From Bacillota bacterium (GTDB taxonomy: Bacteria > Bacillota > Clostridia > Acetivibrionales > DTU013): DNA of 29,014 nt. The notes under the pieces are model-generated. The model saw only the letters and a program-made list of their open reading frames with translations, searched no databases and was not told where the DNA came from. The position numbers and the translations under genes are program-made. The stretch is taken from positions 1 to 29,014 of the forward strand of contig JAEYON010000130.1 in NCBI GenBank assembly GCA_023411645.1. Direction: 5' to 3'. Of the stretch, positions 15,348 through 23,000 are shown one piece after another (positions within the stretch are counted from its first letter, which is position 1; each line of letters opens with the position of its first letter).

Positions 15348-16786
15348 GAAGTCCTCCGATTGTACACTATTTTTATAATACTTTTAGTATTTTCAGTTAC
15401 TTTAAATTTATCACTTATTTTATCGCCTATCACCCAAACAACCTCATGACCTATGCACAACAAAGGAATTCTACCCCGCTGCTCCCTTGGAACCTTGTTA
15501 TCAATAAAATATTCCTTCAGTTTTTTTGTGCCATTTGACAAAAAAGGCTTAAAAATATCACCTTCCTGTCGGTTTCTTATATTCATTCCCTTATTCAACT
15601 TCACGTAATCAAAAAATTGCATGAAAGGATTATATCCCAATGATCGGCATTTATCAATATGAAAATCAGACAGTATTGAGGTTGTAACCTCCGCATCCAA
15701 TTCAGGAATAAAAACAGTTCCTGGTATATTCACGGCCCTGCAAAATCGCACAGGCTCGACGTTAACTGGAACAACTCCCGAATTGCATATTTTTAGAATG
15801 CCATATGAATAAATAGCCCTGATCCCGCCAGGAAGCTCGGTTTGTCCGCCTGTTCTGCCTTTTATGATAAGTTCTGAAAGATACATGTAGTGTATACTGC
15901 CAAATCCCGTGCTGCTTCCTGCCACATGAATCAGCGCCAGCCTGAATACCCTGTTGCGGATCGCCGGATCCAATAACAAAAGCTTGTCTGCGCTCAACTC
16001 GATCACGCCTGTCCCCCTCATACAGACTATATCCTCATAATTACTCTGTGCACACGCGTCCAAAAAGCTGTTGTCCTGCGCCGCATGAGCCGACAGCCTG
16101 CAAAGAGAGTCCACCATGTCAACTCCGAATTTCTCGCGTATATATGGAAATAAGCCCAACCGTACTCTGTTACGGGTAAATTCCTCTGTCAGATTGGTGC
16201 TGTCCGTTCTAGGTGATAGCCGAGCTTCTGTGCAATATCGTTCAATTTCATCTCTGGTGACGTTCAGAAGAGGCCGGATGATGTTCCCTCTTTTGTACTC
16301 CATGCCCACAAGGCCGGCCATACCTGAACCTCTGATTATATGCATCATGACTGTTTCAGCCTGGTCATTCCTGTTATGAGCTACTGCAACTTTAGCAGCA
16401 CCAACAGCCTGTGCAGCTCTGAAAAATTCTCCATAACGGGCCTCTCTCCCCGCAGCCTCCAGCGACAAACCCTGAGCTTGCGCCAAAGCGCCCACATCCA
16501 CCTGCACCGCTGAGAATTGGATTCCAAGCTCCCGGCACAGTTCATCTGAATATTGTTCATCCGCCTTTGCTTCAAGGTCTCTTAGCATATGGTTGATGTG
16601 AACCGCATAAAGCTTGATGCAAAGCTCTTCGGAAAGTGAATGGAGAACATGAATCAGACACACGGAGTCAGGCCCTCCGGAGAGTCCGACTACAACACCT
16701 TCTCCTTGCTCGATAAGGTGGCCGGTCCGGATGGTATTTAGTATTTTTTGCTGAAACTGACTGATAAAATTACCTGTTATATTCAT
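15344..16786 (-). CDS. tilS: tRNA(Ile)-lysidine synthase
   Basis: Modifies C34 of the CAU-anticodon tRNA-Ile to lysidine, so that it reads AUA codons. The 480-residue protein has the N-type ATP pyrophosphatase P-loop SGGPDS (36-41), the AVHINHMLR and AVAHNRNDQAETVMMHIIRGSGMAGL motifs (split here as AVAHNRNDQAET and MHIIRGSG), and a C-terminal TilS domain with IRNRQEGDIFKPF and KKLKEYFIDNKVP. It overlaps dnaB by 17 nt at its start and hpt by 4 nt at its end. The ATG directly abuts AAAGAGGG, an unusually short spacing, so translation may depend on coupling to dnaB. Confidence 0.95.
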   Translation of the reverse strand: MNITGNFISQFQQKILNTIRTGHLIEQGEGVVVGLSGGPDSVCLIHVLHSLSEELCIKLYAVHINHMLRDLEAKADEQYSDELCRELGIQFSAVQVDVGALAQAQGLSLEAAGREARYGEFFRAAQAVGAAKVAVAHNRNDQAETVMMHIIRGSGMAGLVGMEYKRGNIIRPLLNVTRDEIERYCTEARLSPRTDSTNLTEEFTRNRVRLGLFPYIREKFGVDMVDSLCRLSAHAAQDNSFLDACAQSNYEDIVCMRGTGVIELSADKLLLLDPAIRNRVFRLALIHVAGSSTGFGSIHYMYLSELIIKGRTGGQTELPGGIRAIYSYGILKICNSGVVPVNVEPVRFCRAVNIPGTVFIPELDAEVTTSILSDFHIDKCRSLGYNPFMQFFDYVKLNKGMNIRNRQEGDIFKPFLSNGTKKLKEYFIDNKVPREQRGRIPLLCIGHEVVWVIGDKISDKFKVTENTKSIIKIVYNRRTS

Positions 16787-18113
16787 CCCTCTTTAAATTG
16801 GCGAACTTTGTATACTCTCCAAACCATCTTAATTCGACAGTTCCCGTTGAACCGTTTCTGTGTTTTGCAATGATGACCTCTGCAATGTTTTTCTTCTCCG
16901 TTTCAGCATTATAGTAGTCATCCCTGTATAAAAACATAACGATATCCGCATCCTGCTCAATGGCTCCGGATTCCCTCAGGTCACTGAGCATGGGTCTGTG
17001 ATCATTTCTAGACTCAGGTCCTCTGCTCAGCTGCGACATTGTGACAACAGGCACATTCAGCTCCTTCGCGAGGATCTTCAGGGACCGGGAAATTTCAGAC
17101 ACTTCCTGCTGCCTGTTCTCTGACCTGCCTCTGCCCTGCATCAGCTGAAGGTAGTCAATAACAACAAGTCCGAGATTCTTCTCAAGCTTCAGTCTTCTGC
17201 ATTTCGCACGGATATCCATCACAGAAACTCCCGGTGTATCATCAATATATATAGGTGCTTCTGAAAGCGGCGCCAAAGCCTGGGCGATCTTGTTCCAGTC
17301 AGCATCCTCCAGCTTTCCCGTCCTCATTTTCTGGCTGTCCACCATGACCTCACTGCTGAGCATTCTATTCACCAACTGATCCTTGGACATTTCAAGATTA
17401 AATATTGCTACAGGCACATGCTTCTGAACGGCCGCATACTGCGCTATATTCAATGCCATTGCCGTCTTGCCCATACCGGGACGTGCAGCAATCAATATCA
17501 GGTCTGAGTTCTGCAGTCCCGCTGTCTTGAGATCCAGATCCGTAAAACCGGTAGGAATTCCTGTAATATAGCTTTTACTATTGTACAGCTCCTCCAGCCG
17601 GTTAAATGTATCCAAAAGAACATCCTTGATATGTGTAAAGCCCTGCGCGCTTCTTTTCTGCAGTATATCAAAAATGCTTTTTTCAGCCTTGTCCAGGACG
17701 TATACAGCTTCGTCCGAAGCGTCAAAGCTCATGGCTGCAATTTCCGAGGACGCTTTAATCAATTTGCGAAGCAATGATTTTTCTTCCACAATCTTCGTGT
17801 AATGCCTTGCATTTGCCGTCGTAGGGACTGCTCCGGCAATAGTTGCCAGGTAATCCAGACCGCCTGTTTGTTCAAGAGTGCCCCGAAGCTGCAATTGCTC
17901 AGATACAGTGATGATATCCACAGGACCAGCCTTTTCCGTAATATCTAAAATGGCCTCGCATATTTCTCTGTGATCCTCTCTGTAGAAATCCTCGCTTCGA
18001 ATCAGCTCCGTTACGGTAGGAATTATATCTGCATCAAGCAACATACACCCAAGTACGGCCTGCTCTGCTTCTATGTTGTGAGGAGGTATTCTCCCGATGG
18101 TTTCCATAGTCAC
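16770..18113 (-). CDS. dnaB: Replicative DNA helicase DnaB
   Basis: The hexameric 5'-3' helicase at the replication fork (called DnaC in Bacillus). The 447-residue protein has the N-terminal helical collar domain (PPHNIEAEQAVLGCMLLD) and a RecA-like motor with Walker A RPGMGKTA (P212-K216), Walker B VVIDYLQLM, and SQLSRGPESR with the Arg finger region. No intein is present. I favour the GTG at 18113, preceded by GGGAG about 8 nt away; an ATG two codons later is possible. It follows rplI, a conserved pairing, and overlaps tilS. Confidence 0.97.
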   Translation of the reverse strand: MTMETIGRIPPHNIEAEQAVLGCMLLDADIIPTVTELIRSEDFYREDHREICEAILDITEKAGPVDIITVSEQLQLRGTLEQTGGLDYLATIAGAVPTTANARHYTKIVEEKSLLRKLIKASSEIAAMSFDASDEAVYVLDKAEKSIFDILQKRSAQGFTHIKDVLLDTFNRLEELYNSKSYITGIPTGFTDLDLKTAGLQNSDLILIAARPGMGKTAMALNIAQYAAVQKHVPVAIFNLEMSKDQLVNRMLSSEVMVDSQKMRTGKLEDADWNKIAQALAPLSEAPIYIDDTPGVSVMDIRAKCRRLKLEKNLGLVVIDYLQLMQGRGRSENRQQEVSEISRSLKILAKELNVPVVTMSQLSRGPESRNDHRPMLSDLRESGAIEQDADIVMFLYRDDYYNAETEKKNIAEVIIAKHRNGSTGTVELRWFGEYTKFANLKRDEYNR

Positions 18114-18196
18114 GACTAAGGCTCCCTCCGCCTAATATAATCTGCTAACGATCCCTGCAAGGGCGTGACCTTATCACGTTACCTGCCCGGCGGGGT

Positions 18197-18643
18197 TTAT
18201 TCATGCTCAATTTTTACAGCCAGCTTTCCGCTGACCTCAGGATACAATTTGACTTCAATCTCAAAGTTCCCGATTGATTTGATCGGCTCTGAAAGCACCA
18301 TTTTCTTCTTATCAATATCAATCTTGAAACTCTTTCTTAACTGGTCGGAAATGTCCTTGCTTGTGATAGAGCCGAAAAGCTTTCCGTTATCGCCGGATTT
18401 TGTTTTGATGGTAACAACAACATCCTTCAGCCTGGCAGCAAGTTCTTTCGCCTGAGCCAATTCACGGTCCTTACGGCTCTTCTCAGCTTCTTTTTTCGTA
18501 TTCATGATGTTGATGTTACTTGCGCTCGCTTCTGCTGCAAGGCCTCTGGGCATAAGGAAGTTTCTGGCATATCCGTCGCTTACATTCACAAGGTCTTCGG
18601 CTTTACCCAGCCCCTTTACATCCTGCTTTAAAATAACCTTCAT
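18197..18643 (-). CDS. rplI: Large-subunit ribosomal protein L9
   Basis: Binds 23S rRNA and protrudes from the L1 side of the ribosome. The 148-residue protein starts MKVILKQDVKGLGKAEDLV, then YARNFLMPRGLA, the L9 signature, a long connecting helix and a C-terminal domain (GKLFGSITSKDISDQL). AGGAGG precedes the start by 5-6 nt. It lies between the gdpP-type gene and dnaB, a conserved clostridial order. The 83-nt gap to dnaB holds a small CGTGA/TCACG hairpin without a U-run. Confidence 0.97.
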   Translation of the reverse strand: MKVILKQDVKGLGKAEDLVNVSDGYARNFLMPRGLAAEASASNINIMNTKKEAEKSRKDRELAQAKELAARLKDVVVTIKTKSGDNGKLFGSITSKDISDQLRKSFKIDIDKKKMVLSEPIKSIGNFEIEVKLYPEVSGKLAVKIEHE

Positions 18644-18687
18644 ACAAACCTCCTATAACTAATCGTTAAGACTGTGTTAACAGCCGG

Positions 18688-20715
18688 CTATGTAACATTT
18701 GGCTTGCTTAATTCTTTCTTATATTCCATTATAGCATATTTTAATGCATCTATTGCATCCTCCGGAGTCATTCCTGTCAGTTGTGCCCCAGCCACACTCA
18801 GATGGCCGCCTCCGCCCAACTTCTCAAGAATGATCTGCACATTGACGTCCCCCAATGATCTCCCGCTTATCCAGACCTCGCTCCCGACGCTGCACAAAAC
18901 AAAGGCGGCAATAATACCCGACAGATTTAAAAGCTCATCCGCTGCCTTTGCGACTATCAACTGCGCGTTTTTAGTACCTGCAGGACATAAAGAAATTGCG
19001 ATATCACCCTCGATTAATTCTGCATTTCTGACCACCAATGAGATGTTAGAGTATGTCTCCAGATCATTCTGGAAAAGCTGCTTCACCATAACAGTGTCTA
19101 CACCATGCCTCCTCAGATAGGATGCCGCTTCAAATGTCCTGACGCCAGTCTTGAAGGTAAAACTCTTCGTGTCCACCACAATACCGGCATAAAGAGCTTC
19201 CGCTTCAATCTGGGTGAGCTTCAGGTTTTCATCGATATATTGAAGCACCTCGGTAACCAGCTCACAGGTAGAAGAAGCATAAGTCTCCTGATACGTCAGC
19301 ACTGTATCCTGTATATAATCAGCACCCCTTCTGTGATGGTCGATGACAACGACCTGACCTGAGTTTGAGACCAATTCAGGGATCTCCGTAAAGCTTTTAC
19401 GGTGAGTGTCCACAATTATAAGCAGTGTTTTACTATTTGCTGCTTCCAATGCTTGTCCCCTGTTAATGAACAATCCTTCATACTCAGGGTCCTTTTGTAT
19501 TTTTGACACCAGTTGATCAATCGTTGGGTTAACCTTGTTCAATATAATGTATGCCTTCTTATTCCTTGTCCTGACAATCCTGTATAGCCCAAGAGAAGCG
19601 CCGAGAGAATCGATATCCGCGTTTTCGTGACCCATAATAAATACTGAAGAGGCCTGATCAATCAACTCACGTAAAGCATAAGCAATAACTCTGGCTTTTA
19701 CCTTAGTCCTCTTTTCCAGCTCGCGTGTTTTTCCTCCAAAGAAGCTGAAGCTCTCCCCATTTTTTACGACAGCCTGGTCCCCGCCTCGACCTAGAGCAAG
19801 GTCAATGGCAGCGGTAGAAAACTTAAAATTCTCTGACGGATATTGACCGTTCAGACCAAATCCAAGACTCAATGTAACAGGAATCTTATTGCCGATGCTG
19901 ATCTCCTTAACAGTATCGAGTATATCAAATTTCTTCTCTTCCAGTTCCTTTAAATATTTTTGTTCAAAAAGGAAAATGTACTTGTCTCTCTCATATTTTT
20001 TTATAATACCGTTTGTAAAGGACATCCACTGAACTATCTTTTTTTCAATCTCTGCAAGCATCTGTGGTCTGTTTGTGTCCTCCATGCTTTTCATCAGGTC
20101 ATCGTAATTATCTATAACAATTATCGCTGACATGATCTTTTCAGCATCATAGAGCCTTTTCAGCTCAACAAGCTTTGTTGTATCGATGAAATAGAATATC
20201 AGTATATATGAATCATTGCCCTTTCTAGTATCACGTCTGGACGGATTACAAAGAACATTATAGTGCAAACCGTTTATCTCGACCGGCTTGGAAATAGCCG
20301 TTAATCCTTCATTTCGCTTTACGGTTACTCTTTCGCTGTCTTTCAGTTCGGCACAGATGGATCTTATTATTCCGTCGATAGTATCCCCGGTCTCTGAAAT
20401 GTCTTTAAATGGAGTATTGTACCAGATAATTGAACCATCCATCTCTGTAAAAGCCAACGGCATGGGAAAATTTAATAACGTATCTTTTGTTGCGGTATCG
20501 ATATTAAAGTTGAGATTTTCTATAAAGCTTGATATCTCAATCTTTCTCTTATAATTCGTACTAATGTTGTAATATGTAAGAACGGCGAACAAAACAAATC
20601 CTGGAATGGCAATCCTCCAATCCAGCAGTGCAATGATTCCCACAAGAAACAATATGACCCACAGATAAAACCCGGCGCGGGGTATAAGTAAACCGAGAAA
20701 TTTTTTGCTATCCAT
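18688..20715 (-). CDS. gdpP: GdpP-type c-di-AMP phosphodiesterase (DHH/DHHA1)
   Basis: A 675-residue membrane protein expected to hydrolyse cyclic di-AMP. It has two N-terminal membrane segments (about 15-50), a PAS-like region (85-180), a degenerate GGDEF domain (190-310; no intact GGDEF is seen), a DHH domain with GHENADIDSLG (362-372), VDTHR and IDHHRRG (DHH at 459-461), and a DHHA1 domain with GGGGH (634-638). All metal-ligand motifs look intact. Its ATG lies 16 nt beyond a GGAGG that is locked in a hairpin with the preceding stop codon, suggesting coupling to the MazG-like gene. Confidence 0.94.
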   Translation of the reverse strand: MDSKKFLGLLIPRAGFYLWVILFLVGIIALLDWRIAIPGFVLFAVLTYYNISTNYKRKIEISSFIENLNFNIDTATKDTLLNFPMPLAFTEMDGSIIWYNTPFKDISETGDTIDGIIRSICAELKDSERVTVKRNEGLTAISKPVEINGLHYNVLCNPSRRDTRKGNDSYILIFYFIDTTKLVELKRLYDAEKIMSAIIVIDNYDDLMKSMEDTNRPQMLAEIEKKIVQWMSFTNGIIKKYERDKYIFLFEQKYLKELEEKKFDILDTVKEISIGNKIPVTLSLGFGLNGQYPSENFKFSTAAIDLALGRGGDQAVVKNGESFSFFGGKTRELEKRTKVKARVIAYALRELIDQASSVFIMGHENADIDSLGASLGLYRIVRTRNKKAYIILNKVNPTIDQLVSKIQKDPEYEGLFINRGQALEAANSKTLLIIVDTHRKSFTEIPELVSNSGQVVVIDHHRRGADYIQDTVLTYQETYASSTCELVTEVLQYIDENLKLTQIEAEALYAGIVVDTKSFTFKTGVRTFEAASYLRRHGVDTVMVKQLFQNDLETYSNISLVVRNAELIEGDIAISLCPAGTKNAQLIVAKAADELLNLSGIIAAFVLCSVGSEVWISGRSLGDVNVQIILEKLGGGGHLSVAGAQLTGMTPEDAIDALKYAIMEYKKELSKPNVT

Positions 20716-20721
20716 ATTGGC

Positions 20722-20736
20722 GGAGGTTAAACCTCC
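20722..20736 (-). promoter_or_regulatory. Hairpin enclosing the likely gdpP ribosome binding site
   Basis: GGAGGTT-T-AACCTCC is a perfect 7-bp inverted repeat on the minus strand, directly after the MazG-like stop codon (20739-20737) and 6 nt before the gdpP ATG (20715). The first arm holds the only strong Shine-Dalgarno sequence. A ribosome finishing the upstream gene would open it; regulation this way is inferred. Confidence 0.5.
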
Positions 20737-21075
20737 TCATTTCTCCTTCCTTCTAAAGCTGCCCAAATGCCGAGACAGTTCTGACAAATCACCATAATAC
20801 TTTTCAACATCATGGTTTTCCACCAACCCCAGCTTCACTTTGTTGTGCACCTTTATTTCTATGGCATTGTAGCTGATCCCCAATCGCTTTCCCAGCAGGT
20901 AGCTGATCAGGATGATGTTGGAAAGAATCTCCGATACTGCCTCGTGTATTTCCTCCCTTACTCCCCTGGCCAATACCTTGAATAGATTCGCCAAATCTGT
21001 AAGCAGCTCACTTTTCAGCCATTCAATTAGTCTGATATTCCTGGTTATGTCGATTTCCTTCTCCATCACTGCCAT
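20737..21075 (-). CDS. MazG-like family protein
   Basis: A 112-residue helical protein resembling the clostridial MazG-like family. True MazG enzymes are nucleotide pyrophosphohydrolases with EExxE and ExxD metal motifs. Here EEIHE (41-45) is present, but the second motif position reads EILSN (49-53), lacking the expected Asp, so activity is uncertain. NLFKVLARG and YLLGKRLGI match the family pattern. Start ATG at 21075 has AGGAG about 8 nt upstream; an ATG six codons earlier overlaps that site. It sits directly ahead of gdpP, and the two are likely co-translated. Confidence 0.8.
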   Translation of the reverse strand: MAVMEKEIDITRNIRLIEWLKSELLTDLANLFKVLARGVREEIHEAVSEILSNIILISYLLGKRLGISYNAIEIKVHNKVKLGLVENHDVEKYYGDLSELSRHLGSFRRKEK

Positions 21076-21191
21076 ATAATCAACTCCTACCATCCCTTGA
21101 AATTCAAAAAATTCCCTAAGGCAAAATCCCCCATTAAATCGGTAAATTGATTATATCACATTTTTTCCCATTTCCCGCAACAATTACCACG

Positions 21192-22028
21192 CTAGCGGCA
21201 TTTCTCGGAAGAAACGGGATAGGAGCCCAGTATCTTTAAAAAGGTAGTTTTCTTCCTGACCATTGTCAGTGCGTCCTTTAATTCATCGTCTTCTCTGTGC
21301 CCGACAAGATCTACAAAAAATATGTATCTGCCCAGCATGTTCCTGGCGGGTCTGGATTCAATACGGGTCATATTGATGTCCCATAAATTGAATATTTCCA
21401 ATATCCTGTAAAGACTGCCCGGTTTATCTTCGGTGGAAAAAACGATGGAGGTTTTGTCTCTTCCTGTCCTTGCCGCGTCAGTTTTGCTTACGACGACAAA
21501 CCTCGTATGATTGTTATCTTGATCCTGTATATCCGATACCGCTATTTCCAGTCCATAGACTTCAGCTGCTACCGCAGAACCGATCGCGGCAAGATCGTTT
21601 GCGCCTCCCGCCACCTCCTCCGCCGCTGCCGCCGTGCTGTAGACTGCCTTTGTCAGCGCATACGGAAGCTGCTCCGATAAGAATCTTCTACACTGTCCAA
21701 GTGGCTGAGGGTGAGAGAGAATAAACCCGATTTTTGAGAGTTCTGTCCCTTTCCTTACCAGCAAGTGCTCCCTGATCGGGATAACCAGCTCAGCCTTAAT
21801 ATTCAAAGCGACATCCAGTGCAATCATATCCATTGTAACATTCACAGCGCCTTCAATGGAGTTTTCTATTGGCACAATTGCTTCATCCAGCCTATCTTCC
21901 TGTACAGCTGTCAATATTTCAGGAATTGAGGCAAAGTCCTGCGCTGTATGGGGCGCGCCTGCCATGTACTTATTCAGAGCTTCATGAGAAAATGTGCCCT
22001 TTGGGCCAAGGTATCCTATCTTTATCAT
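21192..22028 (-). CDS. pheA: Prephenate dehydratase with ACT domain
   Basis: Converts prephenate to phenylpyruvate in phenylalanine synthesis. The 278-residue monofunctional form starts MIKIGYLGPKGTFSHEA, has PIENSIEGAV and the catalytic-site T-R-F (175-177 in NHTRFVVVS), then an ACT domain (about 192-275) with KPGSLYRILEIF and NMTRIESRP, the phenylalanine-binding regulatory region (ESRP). No chorismate mutase domain is fused. GAGG lies 5 nt before the start. It is preceded by its own promoter, and 98 nt separate it from the MazG-like gene. Confidence 0.96.
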   Translation of the reverse strand: MIKIGYLGPKGTFSHEALNKYMAGAPHTAQDFASIPEILTAVQEDRLDEAIVPIENSIEGAVNVTMDMIALDVALNIKAELVIPIREHLLVRKGTELSKIGFILSHPQPLGQCRRFLSEQLPYALTKAVYSTAAAAEEVAGGANDLAAIGSAVAAEVYGLEIAVSDIQDQDNNHTRFVVVSKTDAARTGRDKTSIVFSTEDKPGSLYRILEIFNLWDINMTRIESRPARNMLGRYIFFVDLVGHREDDELKDALTMVRKKTTFLKILGSYPVSSEKCR

Positions 22029-22083
22029 CTTAACCTCATCCTGCTTTGCTTAATACTTCTCTGTGTTTATTTCACTTCAAGCG

Positions 22084-22120
22084 ATTGCTTCTCTCTGAGA
22101 AGTTGTTGTTCTTTGGCAAT
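22084..22120 (-). other. Structured element in the pheA leader
   Basis: On the minus strand ATTGC (22120-22116) pairs with GCAAT (22088-22084), enclosing a 14-nt A/C-rich bulge and a 5-bp hairpin (TTCTC-AGA-GAGAA). A second small hairpin, GCGG-A6-CCGC (22147-22134), marks the leader start. No T-box core or terminator is visible, so I cannot assign it to a known leader class. Confidence 0.4.
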
Positions 22121-22153
22121 TACACCACTTTCAGCGGTTTTTTCCGCATTACT

Positions 22154-22182
22154 ATAATACCATTAAAATTTTATTTTTCCAA
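22154..22182 (-). promoter_or_regulatory. Sigma-A promoter of pheA
   Basis: TTGGAA (22182-22177), exactly 17 nt, TATTAT (22159-22154) on the minus strand, about 125 nt upstream of the pheA ATG. Both hexamers are good matches and spacing is ideal. Confidence 0.75.
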
Positions 22183-22188
22183 TATTCT

Positions 22189-22272
22189 TTAATCTTTCCT
22201 GCTGCCGTCTTTGATCGCCCAAAATCGGCGAACAGGCTCCTCCAAAATATCGTGATGTCTGTTAGGGCACAA
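22189..22272 (-). CDS. Possible 27-residue small protein (unrecognised)
   Basis: A TTG at 22272 opens a 27-codon frame that ends at TAA just before the pheA -35. GGAGGAG lies 8 nt upstream of the TTG. The peptide begins MCPNRHHD and contains EEPVRRFWAIKDGSRKD, charged and without hydrophobic segment. An overlapping 45-codon ATG frame (22289-22152) covers the same DNA but has no ribosome binding site and runs through the pheA promoter. I do not recognise either product. Within the 368-nt stretch 22029-22396 this, the pheA promoter and leader, and the plus-strand -10 are all I see. Confidence 0.3.
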   Translation of the reverse strand: MCPNRHHDILEEPVRRFWAIKDGSRKD

Positions 22273-22367
22273 GGGAAAAGCTCCTCCATAAATACATTTC
22301 TTTATAAATTTCATGTTTATAACATCACTATTCGGGTAGATATATAGTACAACCTCATGGTTGATAA

Positions 22368-22375
22368 CATATAAT
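22368..22375 (+). promoter_or_regulatory. -10-like element ahead of the 29-residue ORF
   Basis: CATATAAT contains TATAAT (22370-22375) and also resembles the CATA-type -10 of sporulation sigma factors E/K. No good -35 is seen; a small inverted repeat CAACC-TCAT-GGTTG (22350-22363) occupies the spacer. Which sigma would use it cannot be settled by eye. Confidence 0.35.
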
Positions 22376-22396
22376 TACCGGAAAGGGATGAGTCCA

Positions 22397-22486
22397 ATGG
22401 GATATTCTAAAAATGGACAGAAGGAAAGGGACAAGTCCAAGGTAAAGAAAGCACGAGGAAACACATTTGAATCAAACGCAGTGTAA
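22397..22486 (+). CDS. Candidate 29-residue basic small protein
   Basis: ATG at 22397 opens a 29-codon frame ending in TAA, with a second in-phase stop-like TGA right after. The product is very basic and hydrophilic: MGYSKNGQKERDKSKVKK followed by a neutral end GNTFESNAV. GGAAAGGGATGA upstream is a fair ribosome binding site. A -10-like CATATAAT lies 22 nt before the start, and a strong GC-rich hairpin follows 25 nt after the stop, so the ORF looks like a complete monocistronic unit. Composition recalls minor small spore proteins, but I cannot match it to any named one. It is one of only two plus-strand genes. Confidence 0.5.
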   Translation: MGYSKNGQKERDKSKVKKARGNTFESNAV

Positions 22487-22510
22487 TGACTGCTCAAAAG
22501 GAGCAGGGTG

Positions 22511-22543
22511 ACGGCCGGATTAACAAGTTAGGTATCCGGCCGT
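22511..22543 (+). terminator. Hairpin downstream of the 29-residue ORF
   Basis: ACGGCCGGAT and ATCCGGCCGT form a perfect 10-bp stem with a 13-nt loop; TT and a mixed sequence follow rather than a full U-run. Position after the small ORF suggests a terminator or stabilising 3' structure. Confidence 0.6.
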
Positions 22544-22582
22544 TTAACTGTCCAAAAATAAATAGTTATTCTTTTATTACAT

Positions 22583-22615
22583 AAAAAAAGATCGGAATTA
22601 TCCGATCCTTTTTTT
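22583..22615. terminator. Bidirectional terminator after rpsR
   Basis: GATCGGA-ATTA-TCCGATC (22590-22607) is flanked by a run of A on the left and T on the right, so both strands carry a hairpin with a U-run. It would end rpsF-ssb-rpsR on minus and any transcript from the 29-residue ORF on plus. Confidence 0.85.
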
Positions 22616-22657
22616 ATGTCTCTGCGAGGTACGCAACGAGATTCAATATGTTTTTGC

Positions 22658-22954
22658 TTACTCAGCAGTATAAGGGAGCAATGCAACGACTCTGGCCCTC
22701 TTGATAGCCATTGTCAGCTGACGCTGATGCTTCGCGCAATTGCCTGAAATTCTCCGGGGAAGGATCTTTCCTCTCTCGGAAATATACTTTCTAATTTTTG
22801 CGACTTCCTTATAATCTATATCGGTAACCTTGTCCACGCAAAAGGAGCAGACTTTCTTTCTGGCTCTTCTCATTCTCATGCCGCCCTTGCCTTCGCCCTT
22901 ATCGTAAAAATCTCTGTTACCGCCTCTGTTGTTATCTTTTTTTCCGCCTGGCAT
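22658..22954 (-). CDS. rpsR: Small-subunit ribosomal protein S18
   Basis: Part of the 30S platform, where it pairs with S6. The 98-residue protein has an extended basic, Gly-rich N-terminus (GGKKDNNRGGNRDFYDKGEG), then KVCSFCVDKVTDIDY and LPRRISGNCAKHQRQLT, the S18 signature. CSFC plus the later Cys are the residues that hold zinc in Cys-containing S18 proteins. GGAGG lies about 8 nt before the ATG. It is third in the rpsF-ssb-rpsR operon, 46 nt after ssb. Confidence 0.97.
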   Translation of the reverse strand: MPGGKKDNNRGGNRDFYDKGEGKGGMRMRRARKKVCSFCVDKVTDIDYKEVAKIRKYISERGKILPRRISGNCAKHQRQLTMAIKRARVVALLPYTAE

Positions 22955-23000
22955 TAAACACGCCTCCTTTCAATAAAATACTCCTGTTACCTCAAGATTA

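Noticed and set aside
18114..18196. Terminator between rplI and dnaB
   Set aside because: A CGTGA/TCACG hairpin is present but without a U-run, and the two genes are usually co-transcribed.
18688..20715. Active diguanylate cyclase because of the GGDEF-like region in the gdpP product
   Set aside because: No intact GGDEF signature is seen; the domain is degenerate as in other GdpP proteins, and DHH/DHHA1 motifs define the activity.
22121..22152. Nine-codon leader peptide MRKKPLKVV in the pheA leader
   Set aside because: The ATG lies at or within a base or two of the predicted transcription start with no ribosome binding site, and the peptide has no Phe codons.
22029..22153. T-box leader for pheA
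   Set aside because: No T-box core sequence (AGGGTGGNACCGCG-like) and no terminator were found.
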